This document shows, piece by piece, positions 9,425 to 18,433 of a stretch of 64,000 nt of DNA (its first letter is position 1; every line of letters begins with the position of its first letter). The notes below the pieces were generated by a model. The model was not told where the DNA came from, searched no databases, and was given only the letters and a program-made list of their open reading frames with translations. A program made the translations under genes and the position numbers. The stretch covers positions 166,095-230,094 of the forward strand of contig LRBF01000279.1 of assembly GCA_001580565.1 (NCBI GenBank), given 5' to 3'. This DNA is from Caballeronia megalochromosomata. Its GTDB lineage: Bacteria > Pseudomonadota > Gammaproteobacteria > Burkholderiales > Burkholderiaceae.

Positions 9425-10606
9425 ATGAAGAAGTCGGCTTTCGTGGCACTCGTATTCAGCGCGGTCAGTGGGATAGCCTATGCACAAAGTAGCGTCTTGC
9501 TGTATGGGATAGTGGATGAAGGATTCCAGTTCAACAACAACGCGGGCGGCAAGCGCCAGTACTACCTCGCAAGCGGCGAACTGAACGGCAGCCGCTGGGG
9601 GCTGCGCGGCAGCGAGGATCTGGGCGGAGGATTGAAGGCCATCTTCGTGCTGGAAAATGGCTTCGATGTGAACACGGGGCGACTCGGGCAAGGCGGTCTT
9701 GAATTCGGCCGTCAGGCATACGTCGGCATGTCGGGCGGTATCGGCACAATCACGCTTGGACGTCAGTACGATTCGGTCGTCGACTATGTGGGTCCGCTGG
9801 AAGCGGGCGACCAGTGGGCTGGATATCTCGGGGCGCATCCCGCAGACAACGATAACTTCAACAACACGAATCGCGTGAACAACGCGATCAAGTTCACCAG
9901 CCCGACCCTCGGTGGTTTCACTTTTGGCGGCATGTATAGTCTCGGCGGAGTGGCCGGCGACGCCACGCGCAATCAGATATGGTCGCTCGGTGGAGGGTAC
10001 ACGAAAGGTCCGCTGATTTTGGGTGCAGCGTACTTAAATGTGCGCAACCCCAATGTCTCATTTTACGGATCGGGCGGGATGGTCGCACCTGCGACAGCGG
10101 GCGTTCCAGGCTCCAACCTCGGCAATTCTCCGGTCATTTCGGGATACGCCTCGGCGCACACGTTGCAGGTGATCGGCGCGGGTGCTTCGTACACCTTCGG
10201 TGCGGCGACGATCGGCGCGACTTACTCCAACACGAAATTCAAGGGGCTCGGTGACACGACCTCGGGCCCCGCGCCTTTAACAGGCATCGCCGGAACCGCC
10301 ACGTTGAACAACGCCGAAGTCAACTTCAGATACCAACTGACTCCCGCGCTGCTGCTTGGCGCCGCATACGTCTTTACCAAGAGCAGCGGAGTGGACGGGG
10401 CGAGCGGTGCAAGGTATCACCAGGGCGCGCTGGGCGTCGATTACTTCCTCTCCAAGCGCACGGACATTTATATGGTGGGCGTCTATCAAAAGGCGAACGG
10501 GACCGATTCGACTGGAAATCCGGCGGTGGCGTCGATCAGTCAGATCACACCTTCCAGCACGGATCGACAGGCAGCGCTGCGCTTCGCGATTCGCCACAAG
10601 TTCTAA
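9425..10606 (+). CDS. Outer-membrane trimeric porin (Gram-negative type)
   Basis: 393 aa. Signal peptide at residues 1-20 (cleavage after GIAYA), then SSVLLYGIVDEGFQF and SRWGLRGSEDLGGGLKAIF, the hallmark of Burkholderia OmpC-like porins, and a C-terminal RFAIRHKF ending in Phe for outer-membrane insertion. It completes the uptake route with the GntP permease and is transcribed the same way after a 145-base gap, so it is probably specific to the cluster substrate. Confidence 0.92.
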   Translation: MKKSAFVALVFSAVSGIAYAQSSVLLYGIVDEGFQFNNNAGGKRQYYLASGELNGSRWGLRGSEDLGGGLKAIFVLENGFDVNTGRLGQGGLEFGRQAYVGMSGGIGTITLGRQYDSVVDYVGPLEAGDQWAGYLGAHPADNDNFNNTNRVNNAIKFTSPTLGGFTFGGMYSLGGVAGDATRNQIWSLGGGYTKGPLILGAAYLNVRNPNVSFYGSGGMVAPATAGVPGSNLGNSPVISGYASAHTLQVIGAGASYTFGAATIGATYSNTKFKGLGDTTSGPAPLTGIAGTATLNNAEVNFRYQLTPALLLGAAYVFTKSSGVDGASGARYHQGALGVDYFLSKRTDIYMVGVYQKANGTDSTGNPAVASISQITPSSTDRQAALRFAIRHKF

Positions 10607-10874
10607 GTGCGATGAGCGGCAGGGGTGAGGCGGGGTCCGGTTGGCCGACGGCGCGGCGAGGCATGAGCAGGTCTCACGGGGTCAAATCTACTTCGAATGT
10701 TTATCTCCGAGTTAATTGATTACGGGAACGCCCGGTTTCTATACTCCACGCGCAGACGGCCGACTGGCATCGAAACGCTTACCTGCGCGAGCCGAATGTG
10801 AGCATGAGGTTTCCTCTAACGCTGCGCCCTGAGCCGTCGTCCGGTTCTGCGACTTCGCCATTTGGAGCTACGAG

Positions 10875-11321
10875 ATGAACAAGTTCACAAGACAATTGGC
10901 CGCGTGCGCAGTATTGGCAGTTGCAGCTTCGCAAACGGCACTGGCGCAGCACGACAAGGCGGTCGCTCAGGCGAACACGGCCTGGAACACGGCTTTCAAC
11001 AAGGGAGATGCTCACGGGCTCGCCAACATGTACGACAAGAACGCGGTGGTCTCGCCAGGCAACGGAACGACCGTTCAGGGACGCGCCGATATCGAGAAGC
11101 TCTTCAAGAGCTACTTCGACGCCGGCGTACACGATCATACGATTGACGTCGTGCAGGCAAACCGCGTTGGCAACGTGATGTACGAGACCGCGAACTGGAC
11201 GGCCGTTGCGGAAAAGGATGGCAAGAAGGCGCCATACAAAGGTGTTCTGGTAAAGGTCATGACCAAAGGCGCCGATGGAAAATGGCGCACAATCGCGCAT
11301 ACGTGGAACGCGGCGCAATGA
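10875..11321 (+). CDS. Exported SnoaL/DUF4440-like (NTF2-fold) protein
   Basis: 148 aa. Residues 1-24 form a signal peptide (LAVAASQTALA). The mature part is an NTF2-like domain: WNTAFNKGDAHGLANMYDKNAVVSPGNG, then GRADIEKLFKSYF, and a final GKWRTIAHTWN, as in SgcJ/EcaC or DUF4440 proteins. GGAG lies upstream of the ATG. It stands alone; the preceding 268 bases hold no gene. Function unknown; the fold often makes small enzymes or binding pockets. Confidence 0.82.
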   Translation: MNKFTRQLAACAVLAVAASQTALAQHDKAVAQANTAWNTAFNKGDAHGLANMYDKNAVVSPGNGTTVQGRADIEKLFKSYFDAGVHDHTIDVVQANRVGNVMYETANWTAVAEKDGKKAPYKGVLVKVMTKGADGKWRTIAHTWNAAQ

Positions 11322-11457
11322 GCGATGGGCGATAACGTCGAGCAGGAGCCGTTTGGCCGAACTGGACGCGCAAGCGATCAAAGTGTTACCGCGGGAGATC
11401 GTTCTTTCAGCGGTTTCCTTCGGTTCGCGAGGCGCGACCTGGAAGATCGCGTAACCT

Positions 11458-14400
11458 ATGGAATGCCCATCCTGCAAGGCCGTCTTTCTTCATGGCAACA
11501 GGTTCTGCGTAGAGTGCGGTGAACTGCTGCCGGTCGAGTGTCCGTCCTGTAAGCATCCAAATTCGCCGCACGCGAAATTCTGTGGAGGCTGCGGTAGCCG
11601 GCTGAATGTCGGCGCATCCACTGCATGTATCGAGGCACCCGCAACGCCGGCGCAGGCAAGCGTGCTGCCAACGCCCTCGGCGGAACGGCGACAAGTGACG
11701 GTGATGTTCAGCGATCTCGTTGGCTCAACGGCGCTCGCTACGCAACTCGACCCCGAAGATCTCCATGATGTGATCAACGCGTATCACACATGTGTCGCGG
11801 ATGCGGTCAGCTCTTTTGGGGGCTTCGTCGCGAAGTACATGGGCGATGGCGTCCTGATCTACTTCGGTTATCCGCGGGCGCACGAGGACGATGCTGAACG
11901 GGCAGTGCGGGCTGCCCTCGCCATCACCGAGGCCTGCTCTCTCAAGGCGTCCGGTCATGCGCCCGGCCGGCTTCAGGTGCGCGTCGGGATCGCAACTGGA
12001 CTCGTGGTCATCGGCAATCTGATCGGCGCGGGCGAAGCTCAAGAGCGGGGCATCGTAGGTGAAACACCCAACCTGGCGGCTCGAATGCAAGCCCTGGCGG
12101 AACCCGACGCGGTCGTCATCGAGCCGCAGACACGCCTGATTCTCGGAAACCTGTTCGAATACCGCGACCTCGGCAAAGTGCAGGTAAAAGGCTTTGCGCA
12201 AGCGGTTCAGGCATTCCAGGTCATCGGACTGAGCGCCATCGATAGCCGATTCGAAGCCCTTCATTCAACGGACCTCACGCCGCTCGTCGGGCGCGACGAA
12301 GAGACACGATTGCTTCTTCGCCGATGGGAGAAGGTCAAAAGCGGCTGCGGCCAGGTTGTGTTGATATCCGGCGAGGCGGGGATCGGCAAGTCGCGCATGG
12401 CCGCTGCAATTCTTCGACGGATCGGTGAGGAACCGCACACCCGCTTGCGCTATTTCTGTTCTCCGCATCACGTGGATAGCGCGTTTTATCCGATCATTCA
12501 TCAACTCCAGCGGGCCGCAGCTTTCCAGCGCGACGATGATGCGCGCTCGAAGGTCGATAAGCTCGACGCTCTGCTTTCGCGCGCAACGGCTACAGCGGAA
12601 GACAGCCGGCTCATCGCCGACCTGCTGTTGCTGCCCGATATTGGACGGCATCCGGAAGTTCATCTTAGCCCGCCGCAACGCAAGCAGAGGACGATCGACG
12701 CGCTTCTGCGGCAACTCGACGGTCTTTCGCGACGGCAACCCGTGGTGCACATCTTCGAGGACATTCACTGGATCGATCCGACGAGTTTCGAGGCGCTGGA
12801 TCGGACGGTCGAGCTTATCCGCCAGTTACCCGTGCTGCTCCTCATGACTTTCCGGCCGGAGTTCGACCCGCCGTGGGTTGGCCAGCCGCACGTTACGATG
12901 ATGGCTTTGCGCCGTCTCGAGCAGGACGATGTGTCGGTACTCGTCGATACGATTGCGGGCGGCACGGTGCTGCCGCCAGAGATCGTCAGTGAAATCGTCG
13001 AGCGCACAGATGGGGTTCCGCTCTTCGTCGAGGAGTTGACGAAGGCCGTAGTCGAAGCCGGCTTCGATCGACCTGAAGCCGCCAATACGCTATCCAGAAC
13101 GCCGGCGCGCACCATTCCTGCGACCTTGCACGCGTCGCTCATGGGCCGTCTCGACCGGCTCGGTCAGGCGAAGGAGCTTGCTCAAATCGGCGCGGCAATC
13201 GGGCGTGAATTTCCCTATGATCTGCTGGCTGCGGTGGCGTCGCTATCGGAGCCTGCGTTGCGCGCGGGCGTGAATCAACTCGTCGCGTCGGGTCTGGTCT
13301 TCGGCCGTGGCGTGCCGCCCGAAGCATCCTATCTCTTCAAACATGCGCTCTTGCAAGATGCCGCCTACGGCACCCTGTTACGCCGGACGCGCCAGCAATT
13401 GCATGCACGGATCGCCGAGGTGCTCGAACAGCGCTTTCCGGAAAGGGTGGCCCGCGAGCCGGAGCTGCTGGCACGCCACTTTTCCGAAGCGCAACGGCCG
13501 GATCGTGCCGCGGGTTACTGGCTCAAGGCGGGAAAAAAAAGCGCCGAAACCTCGGCAAATCTGGAGGCGATCAGGCATCTGTCCCGCGCGCTCGAGTCGG
13601 TGAGAATGCTTCCGGAGAGCCCGGAGCGGGATCGGCAGGAACTTACCATACAGAGCACGATCGGAACTCCACTGATCGCTGTCTACGGGTACGCGGGTCA
13701 GGAAACGGGCGTTGCCTTCGACCGGGCGCGCATCCTTGGCGAACGACTCGCAGACGCCGGCGCCCTGTTCGCGACGCTCAGCGGGCAATGGGCCTTTCAC
13801 TTCGTGCGTGGCGATCACGACATGATGCGGCAACTGGCCGACGAGGCACGACGCACGTCTCAACAAATGGCCGATGAAGCGCTCCAGTTGGCGGGGTATC
13901 GGTTGGCCGGGGGCAACGCCATGTATTTCGGGCGGTTCGTGGAGGCCCGATACGCGTTCGAGACGATCTTGCGTATCTATAACGCGACCCGGCATCGCCC
14001 TCAGCCCGTGCATTACATCCATGATCCGAAGTTCTATGCGCTGGCCTATCTGCCGGTCATCGACTGGGTTCTCGGGTACCCGGAGCAGGCGAGAAGCTGG
14101 CAAGCAAAAGCTTTCGAATATGCGGCTGAATTGAATCAGGCGACGCTCGCGACTCACGTGAAAATATACGGCGGAGCAGGACTCGACGAACTGCGCTTCG
14201 ACGCAAGCGCCGTACGCGCTCATGCCGACGCCATCGTCGATCTCGCGGATCAACACAATCTGCGCTACCTCCGGCTGAACGGCCTGATCTTGCGGGGCTG
14301 GACGATGGCGCAGGCCGGAGCGGGCGAGGAGGGCCTTGCGCTGATGCGTCGGAGTTGCACGGAGCGCCTTGCAATGGGTGTCAGCTGGTATCAGAGCCGA

Positions 14401-14793
14401 TACCTGTGCATGCTGGCGGCCACCTCCCTGCAACAGCGTCGCCCCGACGAAGGCCTGGCGGCCCTCGCGGAAGCGAGGAACCTCGGGACGCGCACCGACG
14501 AGCACATGTGGGAGGCGGAGCTCAGGCGTATGGAAGGCGAGCTCTGGCGGATGCAGGGCGCTCCGTCGGCCGAGGTCGAGGGACATTTCCAGGAGGCGCT
14601 TGCAATCGCCCGGGACCAGTGCGCCAAGTCATTCGAATTGCGGGCTGCAATCAGTCTCGCCCGTTTGTGCCGTGATGAGGGAAGCCACGCCGACGCGGGC
14701 CGAGTGCTTCTCGCTCCGATCTACAACTCATTTACTGAAGGATTCGACACACCTGATCTAAGGGAAGCGAAAGGACTGCTGGGTGAAATATAG
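11458..14793 (+). CDS. Class III adenylate cyclase-AAA ATPase-TPR signalling protein with zinc ribbons
   Basis: 1111 aa. Residues 1-50 carry four CxxC pairs, forming two zinc ribbons. Residues about 78-255 are a class III nucleotide cyclase domain with metal-binding Asp in MFSDLVGST and in KYMGDGVLIYFG. An AAA/STAND ATPase follows, with Walker A GEAGIGKS near 304-311 and Walker B VVHIFEDIHWID near 430. From about 600 the protein is alpha-helical with TPR-like repeats. Such proteins probably make cAMP under control of the ATPase/TPR sensor. No operon partner is evident. The ATG lacks a strong ribosome site but is fixed by the first Cys pair. Confidence 0.9.
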   Translation: MECPSCKAVFLHGNRFCVECGELLPVECPSCKHPNSPHAKFCGGCGSRLNVGASTACIEAPATPAQASVLPTPSAERRQVTVMFSDLVGSTALATQLDPEDLHDVINAYHTCVADAVSSFGGFVAKYMGDGVLIYFGYPRAHEDDAERAVRAALAITEACSLKASGHAPGRLQVRVGIATGLVVIGNLIGAGEAQERGIVGETPNLAARMQALAEPDAVVIEPQTRLILGNLFEYRDLGKVQVKGFAQAVQAFQVIGLSAIDSRFEALHSTDLTPLVGRDEETRLLLRRWEKVKSGCGQVVLISGEAGIGKSRMAAAILRRIGEEPHTRLRYFCSPHHVDSAFYPIIHQLQRAAAFQRDDDARSKVDKLDALLSRATATAEDSRLIADLLLLPDIGRHPEVHLSPPQRKQRTIDALLRQLDGLSRRQPVVHIFEDIHWIDPTSFEALDRTVELIRQLPVLLLMTFRPEFDPPWVGQPHVTMMALRRLEQDDVSVLVDTIAGGTVLPPEIVSEIVERTDGVPLFVEELTKAVVEAGFDRPEAANTLSRTPARTIPATLHASLMGRLDRLGQAKELAQIGAAIGREFPYDLLAAVASLSEPALRAGVNQLVASGLVFGRGVPPEASYLFKHALLQDAAYGTLLRRTRQQLHARIAEVLEQRFPERVAREPELLARHFSEAQRPDRAAGYWLKAGKKSAETSANLEAIRHLSRALESVRMLPESPERDRQELTIQSTIGTPLIAVYGYAGQETGVAFDRARILGERLADAGALFATLSGQWAFHFVRGDHDMMRQLADEARRTSQQMADEALQLAGYRLAGGNAMYFGRFVEARYAFETILRIYNATRHRPQPVHYIHDPKFYALAYLPVIDWVLGYPEQARSWQAKAFEYAAELNQATLATHVKIYGGAGLDELRFDASAVRAHADAIVDLADQHNLRYLRLNGLILRGWTMAQAGAGEEGLALMRRSCTERLAMGVSWYQSRYLCMLAATSLQQRRPDEGLAALAEARNLGTRTDEHMWEAELRRMEGELWRMQGAPSAEVEGHFQEALAIARDQCAKSFELRAAISLARLCRDEGSHADAGRVLLAPIYNSFTEGFDTPDLREAKGLLGEI

Positions 14794-15143
14794 TGTGTCC
14801 GTCCGTGCGAGCAAGATGGCGGGTCGGGCTTGTCGCTTCTCGCCGATCCGCCAATCAAGGGCACTCGACTTGCGCGCCCAGCGAAAAAGATCCGGTGCGA
14901 ACCGCGCGTCTGCGCTAAGGCCGTCTCACGCTTCGCCACATCTTCGCTGAAGGCACTTCGGTCTAACATGACCGCTGCCGTGACTAGTTCTTCTCGTTAG
15001 CTACCCTTCGAAGGTCGAATACCTTACCAGCAAGAGAGTCATTCGACGTGCAGCGATAGCGGTTGTACAGCCTTGCATACGCATGGTCCTGCGGTGCTTG
15101 AGGCCGAGCGAGCCACCGAACAATTCCGGCAGGTTAATCGGCG
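14794..15143. other. Intergenic, no gene seen
   Basis: 350 bases between the cyclase gene and an IclR remnant. Open frames here are short and of atypical composition. I see no repeat, RNA or terminator. Confidence 0.5.
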
Positions 15144-15497
15144 ATGCAGCCTGTAATCGAACAAGCTCGCGAGCGCGGATACGCGGTCGTCTTCGATGCC
15201 TACTTAGCAGGTACGAGTGCGGTGGTCGCGGCCATCCGAACGGACGAGAGAAGCGACTCGATTGGCACGGTGAGCATCGCGGGTCCTTCAATCCGCATGA
15301 CCGCCGAGCGCATTCAGACACTCGGACCTAAGCTTGTCGAGTGTGCGAAAGCGTTAGCGGTCGCGAGTCGATCTCATCACAGAGCAGGCGGCATTCGCGA
15401 CCTCGTCTCTCGGATCACCGATGCGTCGGCGGCTGGTCCATTTTGGTCGGCGGCAACAATCGAGGCTCAGACCGGCTCTGAGTCCAGAAAGACATAA
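15144..15497 (+). pseudogene. Remnant of IclR-family regulator (C-terminal part)
   Basis: The frame encodes ERGYAVVFDAYLAGTSAVVA, then GTVSIAGPSIRMTAERI and a following LGPKLVECAKALAVAS. These match the C-terminal effector domain of IclR regulators (RGYA...G...GalsiaGPs.R.t...). There is no N-terminal helix-turn-helix, and the family's usual C-terminal residues are replaced by unrelated sequence after about 15380. It is best read as a decayed fragment. Confidence 0.65.
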
Positions 15498-15832
15498 AGC
15501 GCCGAGATCTTTTCGTCACGGGCAATGATGATGTCTATACCCGTGTACCGCGGCGGTTCGCCTTCCGGACCCGACCCCCAGTCGATGCGCCCGCCGTCCT
15601 GCACGACTTGCGGCGCGCTATGGGGCGTGTAGACATAGTCCGGATGACTGGCGCGCAATTTCCCGGCAATCCGCTGAAGCGCATCGTGTCCGTGATACTG
15701 GCCCGGTGGAAGATTCACCACGCAATCGGCGCAGTAAAGCGCCTCGATGGCCGAGCGCCGGCGTTCAGAATCCGCTTCGCCAAAGACGTCCCGTAGATTG
15801 CGCAACAACAACGTTTCGATTGTATTCGACAT
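15467..15832 (-). CDS. SnoaL-like (NTF2-fold) protein
   Basis: 121 aa if started at the ATG at 15832, which has GAAGGAC upstream; an in-frame upstream ATG (15856) lacks one. NTF2-like features are LRNLRDVFGEADSERRRSAI, YCADCVVNLPPGQYHGHDAL and a final DEKISALYVFLDS. Such proteins are often polyketide-cyclase-like or steroid-isomerase-like. It follows the SDR gene on the same strand (77-base gap) and may be co-transcribed with it under the divergent LysR regulator. Confidence 0.8.
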   Translation of the reverse strand: MSNTIETLLLRNLRDVFGEADSERRRSAIEALYCADCVVNLPPGQYHGHDALQRIAGKLRASHPDYVYTPHSAPQVVQDGGRIDWGSGPEGEPPRYTGIDIIIARDEKISALYVFLDSEPV

Positions 15833-15909
15833 GATGATGTCCTTCGTTTCGAGCATCGCGCGCAGGAAACACTTGCGGCTACGAGGTCGCCCGGCACGCG
15901 AGTGATGAA

Positions 15910-16665
15910 TCAGACCTGGGCAATGCCGCCGTCGACAAAAAATTCAGCGCCGGCGACGAAGCTGGATTCGTCGGATCCAAGGAAGAGCACGACCTTGGCG
16001 ACTTCGTCCGGATCAGCTACGCGTCCGAGCGGCACGTTAGCCGCCATATAGTCGAGCAACGCCTGCTGCTGAACCTGATCGGAGCCCGCCAGTTCGACGA
16101 GACCCGGCGTTTTCACCGGTCCCGGGCTGACGACGTTCACGCGGATCCCCCGGCCCTTCAGGTCCAGCGTCCAGCTGCGTGCAAGGCTGCGCACCGCTGC
16201 CTTGGAAGCGCTGTAGACGCTGAACGCGGCGGTCCCCGTGCTGCCTGCCGTGGAGCCCGCCAGGATGGCGGAGGCGCCATCGCGCAGAAGCGGAATGGCC
16301 TTTTGAACGGTAAAGATCACGCCCTTCACATTGCGACCGAACGTGTCTTCGTAGTGTTCTTCGGTAATGGCGCCGAGAGGCAGCATGGAGCCGCCCCCGG
16401 CATTGGCGAACAGCACGTCGATTTGCGCGTGCTTCTGCTGGACGGCATCGTAGAGACGGTCGATGTCCGCGAGTTTCGACATGTCCGCCCGGACGCCCAC
16501 GACGCGCCCCTTCATCGACTCGACAGCCTCGTCCAGTTCCTTCTGCCGACGACCGGTGATGAACACCGACGCACCCTCGGCAGCGAAGCGCGCCGCCGTC
16601 GCATAGCCGATCCCGCTCGTGCCGCCCGTGACGACCACGACCTTGTTTTCGAATTTGCCCGTCAT
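15910..16665 (-). CDS. SDR-family oxidoreductase
   Basis: 251 aa classical short-chain dehydrogenase. It has TGGTSGIG (residues about 14-21), NAG (ANAGGGS), catalytic Ser, and YSASK (Tyr/Lys) followed by the PGPVKTPG segment; the C-terminus is FFVDGGIAQV. ATG 16665 is preceded by GGAGAG; a TTG two codons earlier is possible. It is divergent from a LysR regulator 118 bases away, the standard arrangement for LysR control of an oxidoreductase. Substrate not predictable. Confidence 0.9.
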   Translation of the reverse strand: MTGKFENKVVVVTGGTSGIGYATAARFAAEGASVFITGRRQKELDEAVESMKGRVVGVRADMSKLADIDRLYDAVQQKHAQIDVLFANAGGGSMLPLGAITEEHYEDTFGRNVKGVIFTVQKAIPLLRDGASAILAGSTAGSTGTAAFSVYSASKAAVRSLARSWTLDLKGRGIRVNVVSPGPVKTPGLVELAGSDQVQQQALLDYMAANVPLGRVADPDEVAKVVLFLGSDESSFVAGAEFFVDGGIAQV

Positions 16666-16783
16666 TTTCAACTCTCCATCTGGTTTGGCGGCGCAGGCTG
16701 CGTCGCGTTGAAAGCATCATGCCAATGAGACAATCGGCGCGGTAGACTCCTAAATTGGGTTTGAGCGTTCCGAAAATGGGTCA

Positions 16784-17677
16784 ATGAGCATGGCAGACGT
16801 CAATGATTACGTGTTGTTTGCGGAGGTTGTCGGGCACGGCGGGTTTGCGGCGACAAGCCGCGCGCTGCGCACGCCCAAGTCGACGATCAGCCGCCGGATC
16901 GCCGGACTCGAGGCGCGGCTCGGCGTGCGTCTGATCGAGCGCTCGACGCGCCGCTTTCGGGTGACCGAAGTTGGGGAAGCCTTCTATGAGCGTTGCCGGA
17001 CGATCATGCTCGACGTCCAGCAGGCCGATTCGATTGTCTCCGAGGCCCTGGGTGAGCCGCGCGGGATAATCCGGTGCAGTTGTCCACTCGGGCTCATGCC
17101 TGCGCTTTCGAAGGCGTACAACACGTTCTTGTCGCGCTTCCCGAAGGCGCGCCTGCAGGTCGTCGCCGCGGATCGCCCGGTCGATCTGATCGAAGAGCGG
17201 ATCGACATCGCCATTCGCGTGCGCGCCACGCTGGATGCCGACGCGTCCCTGATCGTGCGCACGTTGGGGCACTCGAGCCGCATTCTGGTGGCCGCGCCCG
17301 ACCTCGCGTCGCTTTGCATGCGCGGTGACATTGCCACACTGTCCGCTTTGCCGACGCTGGCGACTACGGACCAGATGGGCGAGATCGAGTGGGAATTCAC
17401 CGGACCCGATAATGCATCCCATACGATCCGGAGCGAGCCGCGCATGACCTGTGTGGACTATGTCTCACTGCGGGATGCTGCGATAGCGGGACTCGGCGTC
17501 GCCTTGTTGCCCGATCACGTATGCCGCGAGCATCTGGCGAGTGGCGCGCTCGCTCATGTCTTTCCGGCATGGACAACCGAGAGTGGAATCGTCCATCTCG
17601 TGTTCACGACGCGCCGCGGACTGCCGCCTGTCGTGCGTGCGTTCATTGATCACGTGACGTCCAACTTCCAGCTTTGA
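16784..17677 (+). CDS. LysR-family transcriptional regulator
   Basis: 297 aa. Residues 1-60 form the winged helix-turn-helix (FAEVVGHGGFAATSRALRTP, then SRRIAGLEARLGVRLIERST). Residues about 90-290 form the periplasmic-binding-like effector domain. It is divergent from the SDR gene, which it probably regulates together with the SnoaL-like gene. Two near-identical boxes (AAATTGGGT and AAAATGGGT) occur in the 30 bases before the ATG. Confidence 0.92.
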   Translation: MSMADVNDYVLFAEVVGHGGFAATSRALRTPKSTISRRIAGLEARLGVRLIERSTRRFRVTEVGEAFYERCRTIMLDVQQADSIVSEALGEPRGIIRCSCPLGLMPALSKAYNTFLSRFPKARLQVVAADRPVDLIEERIDIAIRVRATLDADASLIVRTLGHSSRILVAAPDLASLCMRGDIATLSALPTLATTDQMGEIEWEFTGPDNASHTIRSEPRMTCVDYVSLRDAAIAGLGVALLPDHVCREHLASGALAHVFPAWTTESGIVHLVFTTRRGLPPVVRAFIDHVTSNFQL

Positions 17678-17766
17678 ACGCCGAGAACGTGAAGGCGCGA
17701 GCCGTCGAGTGCTCTCCGTAGATCACGCAAATCTGGACGGTTTACCTCGGCATCGAAGCTAGTCTA

Positions 17767-17782
17767 TAATTGAGCGCGTACT
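17767..17782. promoter_or_regulatory. Probable TetR operator upstream of tetR-like gene
   Basis: The sequence AATTGAGCGCGTACTCAC lies about 25 bases before the TetR-family start. It contains the imperfect dyad TGAG-N6-CTCA and shares TTGAGCGCGTAC with the perfect palindrome in front of the next gene (18392-18413). Autoregulation by the encoded TetR protein is inferred from this match. Confidence 0.6.
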
Positions 17783-17806
17783 CACTTTTATTTGATTCGA
17801 ACTACG

Positions 17807-18376
17807 ATGGCACGCCCTTTAAGCGCGGAAAAACGCAATGCCCTTTTGTTGTCGGCAACGCGAGCTGTTGCCGAACAAGGCGTGCTTGCGAGCACGGCGA
17901 GCATCGCCCGCGGTGCGGGGGTCGCGGAAGGAACGCTGTTCACCTACTTTGAAAGCAAGGAAGTCCTGTTCCAGGAACTGTACCTACATCTCAAAAACGA
18001 ACTGGCCGATTATGTAATGCCTGACTATCCTGATAAGGCGAGCTACAGGCTTCGCGTTAAACATGTCTTTCAGCGTTATGTAGGCTGGGGGCTGGCGAAT
18101 GGGGCCGGACGCCTTGCGATTTCGAGGCTGTCGGCTTCGGGGGTGTTACAGGAGGGAACGCGGACCCGTGGTACGGAGCCATTCCTCGCAGTGTCGCGGA
18201 TGATGGAGGATGCGGTGCAAAACGGCGTACTCGCCGATGCGCCGATTGCGTTTCTTTACGCCGTGATCGAGCGCATTGCCGACATCACAATCGAGTACGT
18301 CGACAGGGATCCCGAGGGCGCTGATCGTCATCGGCAACTGGGGTTTCGTGCTGCCTGGCGAGCTGTCACTGAGTAG
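17807..18376 (+). CDS. TetR/AcrR-family transcriptional regulator
   Basis: 189 aa from the ATG at 17807; a TTG five codons earlier is in frame but less likely. The N-terminal helix-turn-helix reads ASTASIARGAGVAEGTLFTYFESKEVL, followed by an all-helical ligand domain. It lies 57 bases before an SDR gene on the same strand, and both are preceded by matching TGAGCGCGTAC boxes, so it probably represses itself and the SDR gene until an aldehyde, ketone or similar ligand binds. Confidence 0.92.
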   Translation: MARPLSAEKRNALLLSATRAVAEQGVLASTASIARGAGVAEGTLFTYFESKEVLFQELYLHLKNELADYVMPDYPDKASYRLRVKHVFQRYVGWGLANGAGRLAISRLSASGVLQEGTRTRGTEPFLAVSRMMEDAVQNGVLADAPIAFLYAVIERIADITIEYVDRDPEGADRHRQLGFRAAWRAVTE

Positions 18377-18391
18377 TATTTTTACGTATTA

Positions 18392-18413
18392 ATTGAGCGC
18401 GTACGCGCTCAAT
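18392..18413. promoter_or_regulatory. 22-bp perfect palindrome, TetR operator candidate
   Basis: A perfect inverted repeat with core TGAGCGCGTACGCGCTCA extends two more base pairs at each end. It sits between the TetR gene and the SDR gene, about 20 bases before the SDR ribosome site (GAGGAGGAATC). A related half is found upstream of the TetR gene. Length and position fit a TetR-family operator over the SDR promoter. Confidence 0.7.
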
Positions 18414-18433
18414 ATTGTAGAGGAGGAATCATC

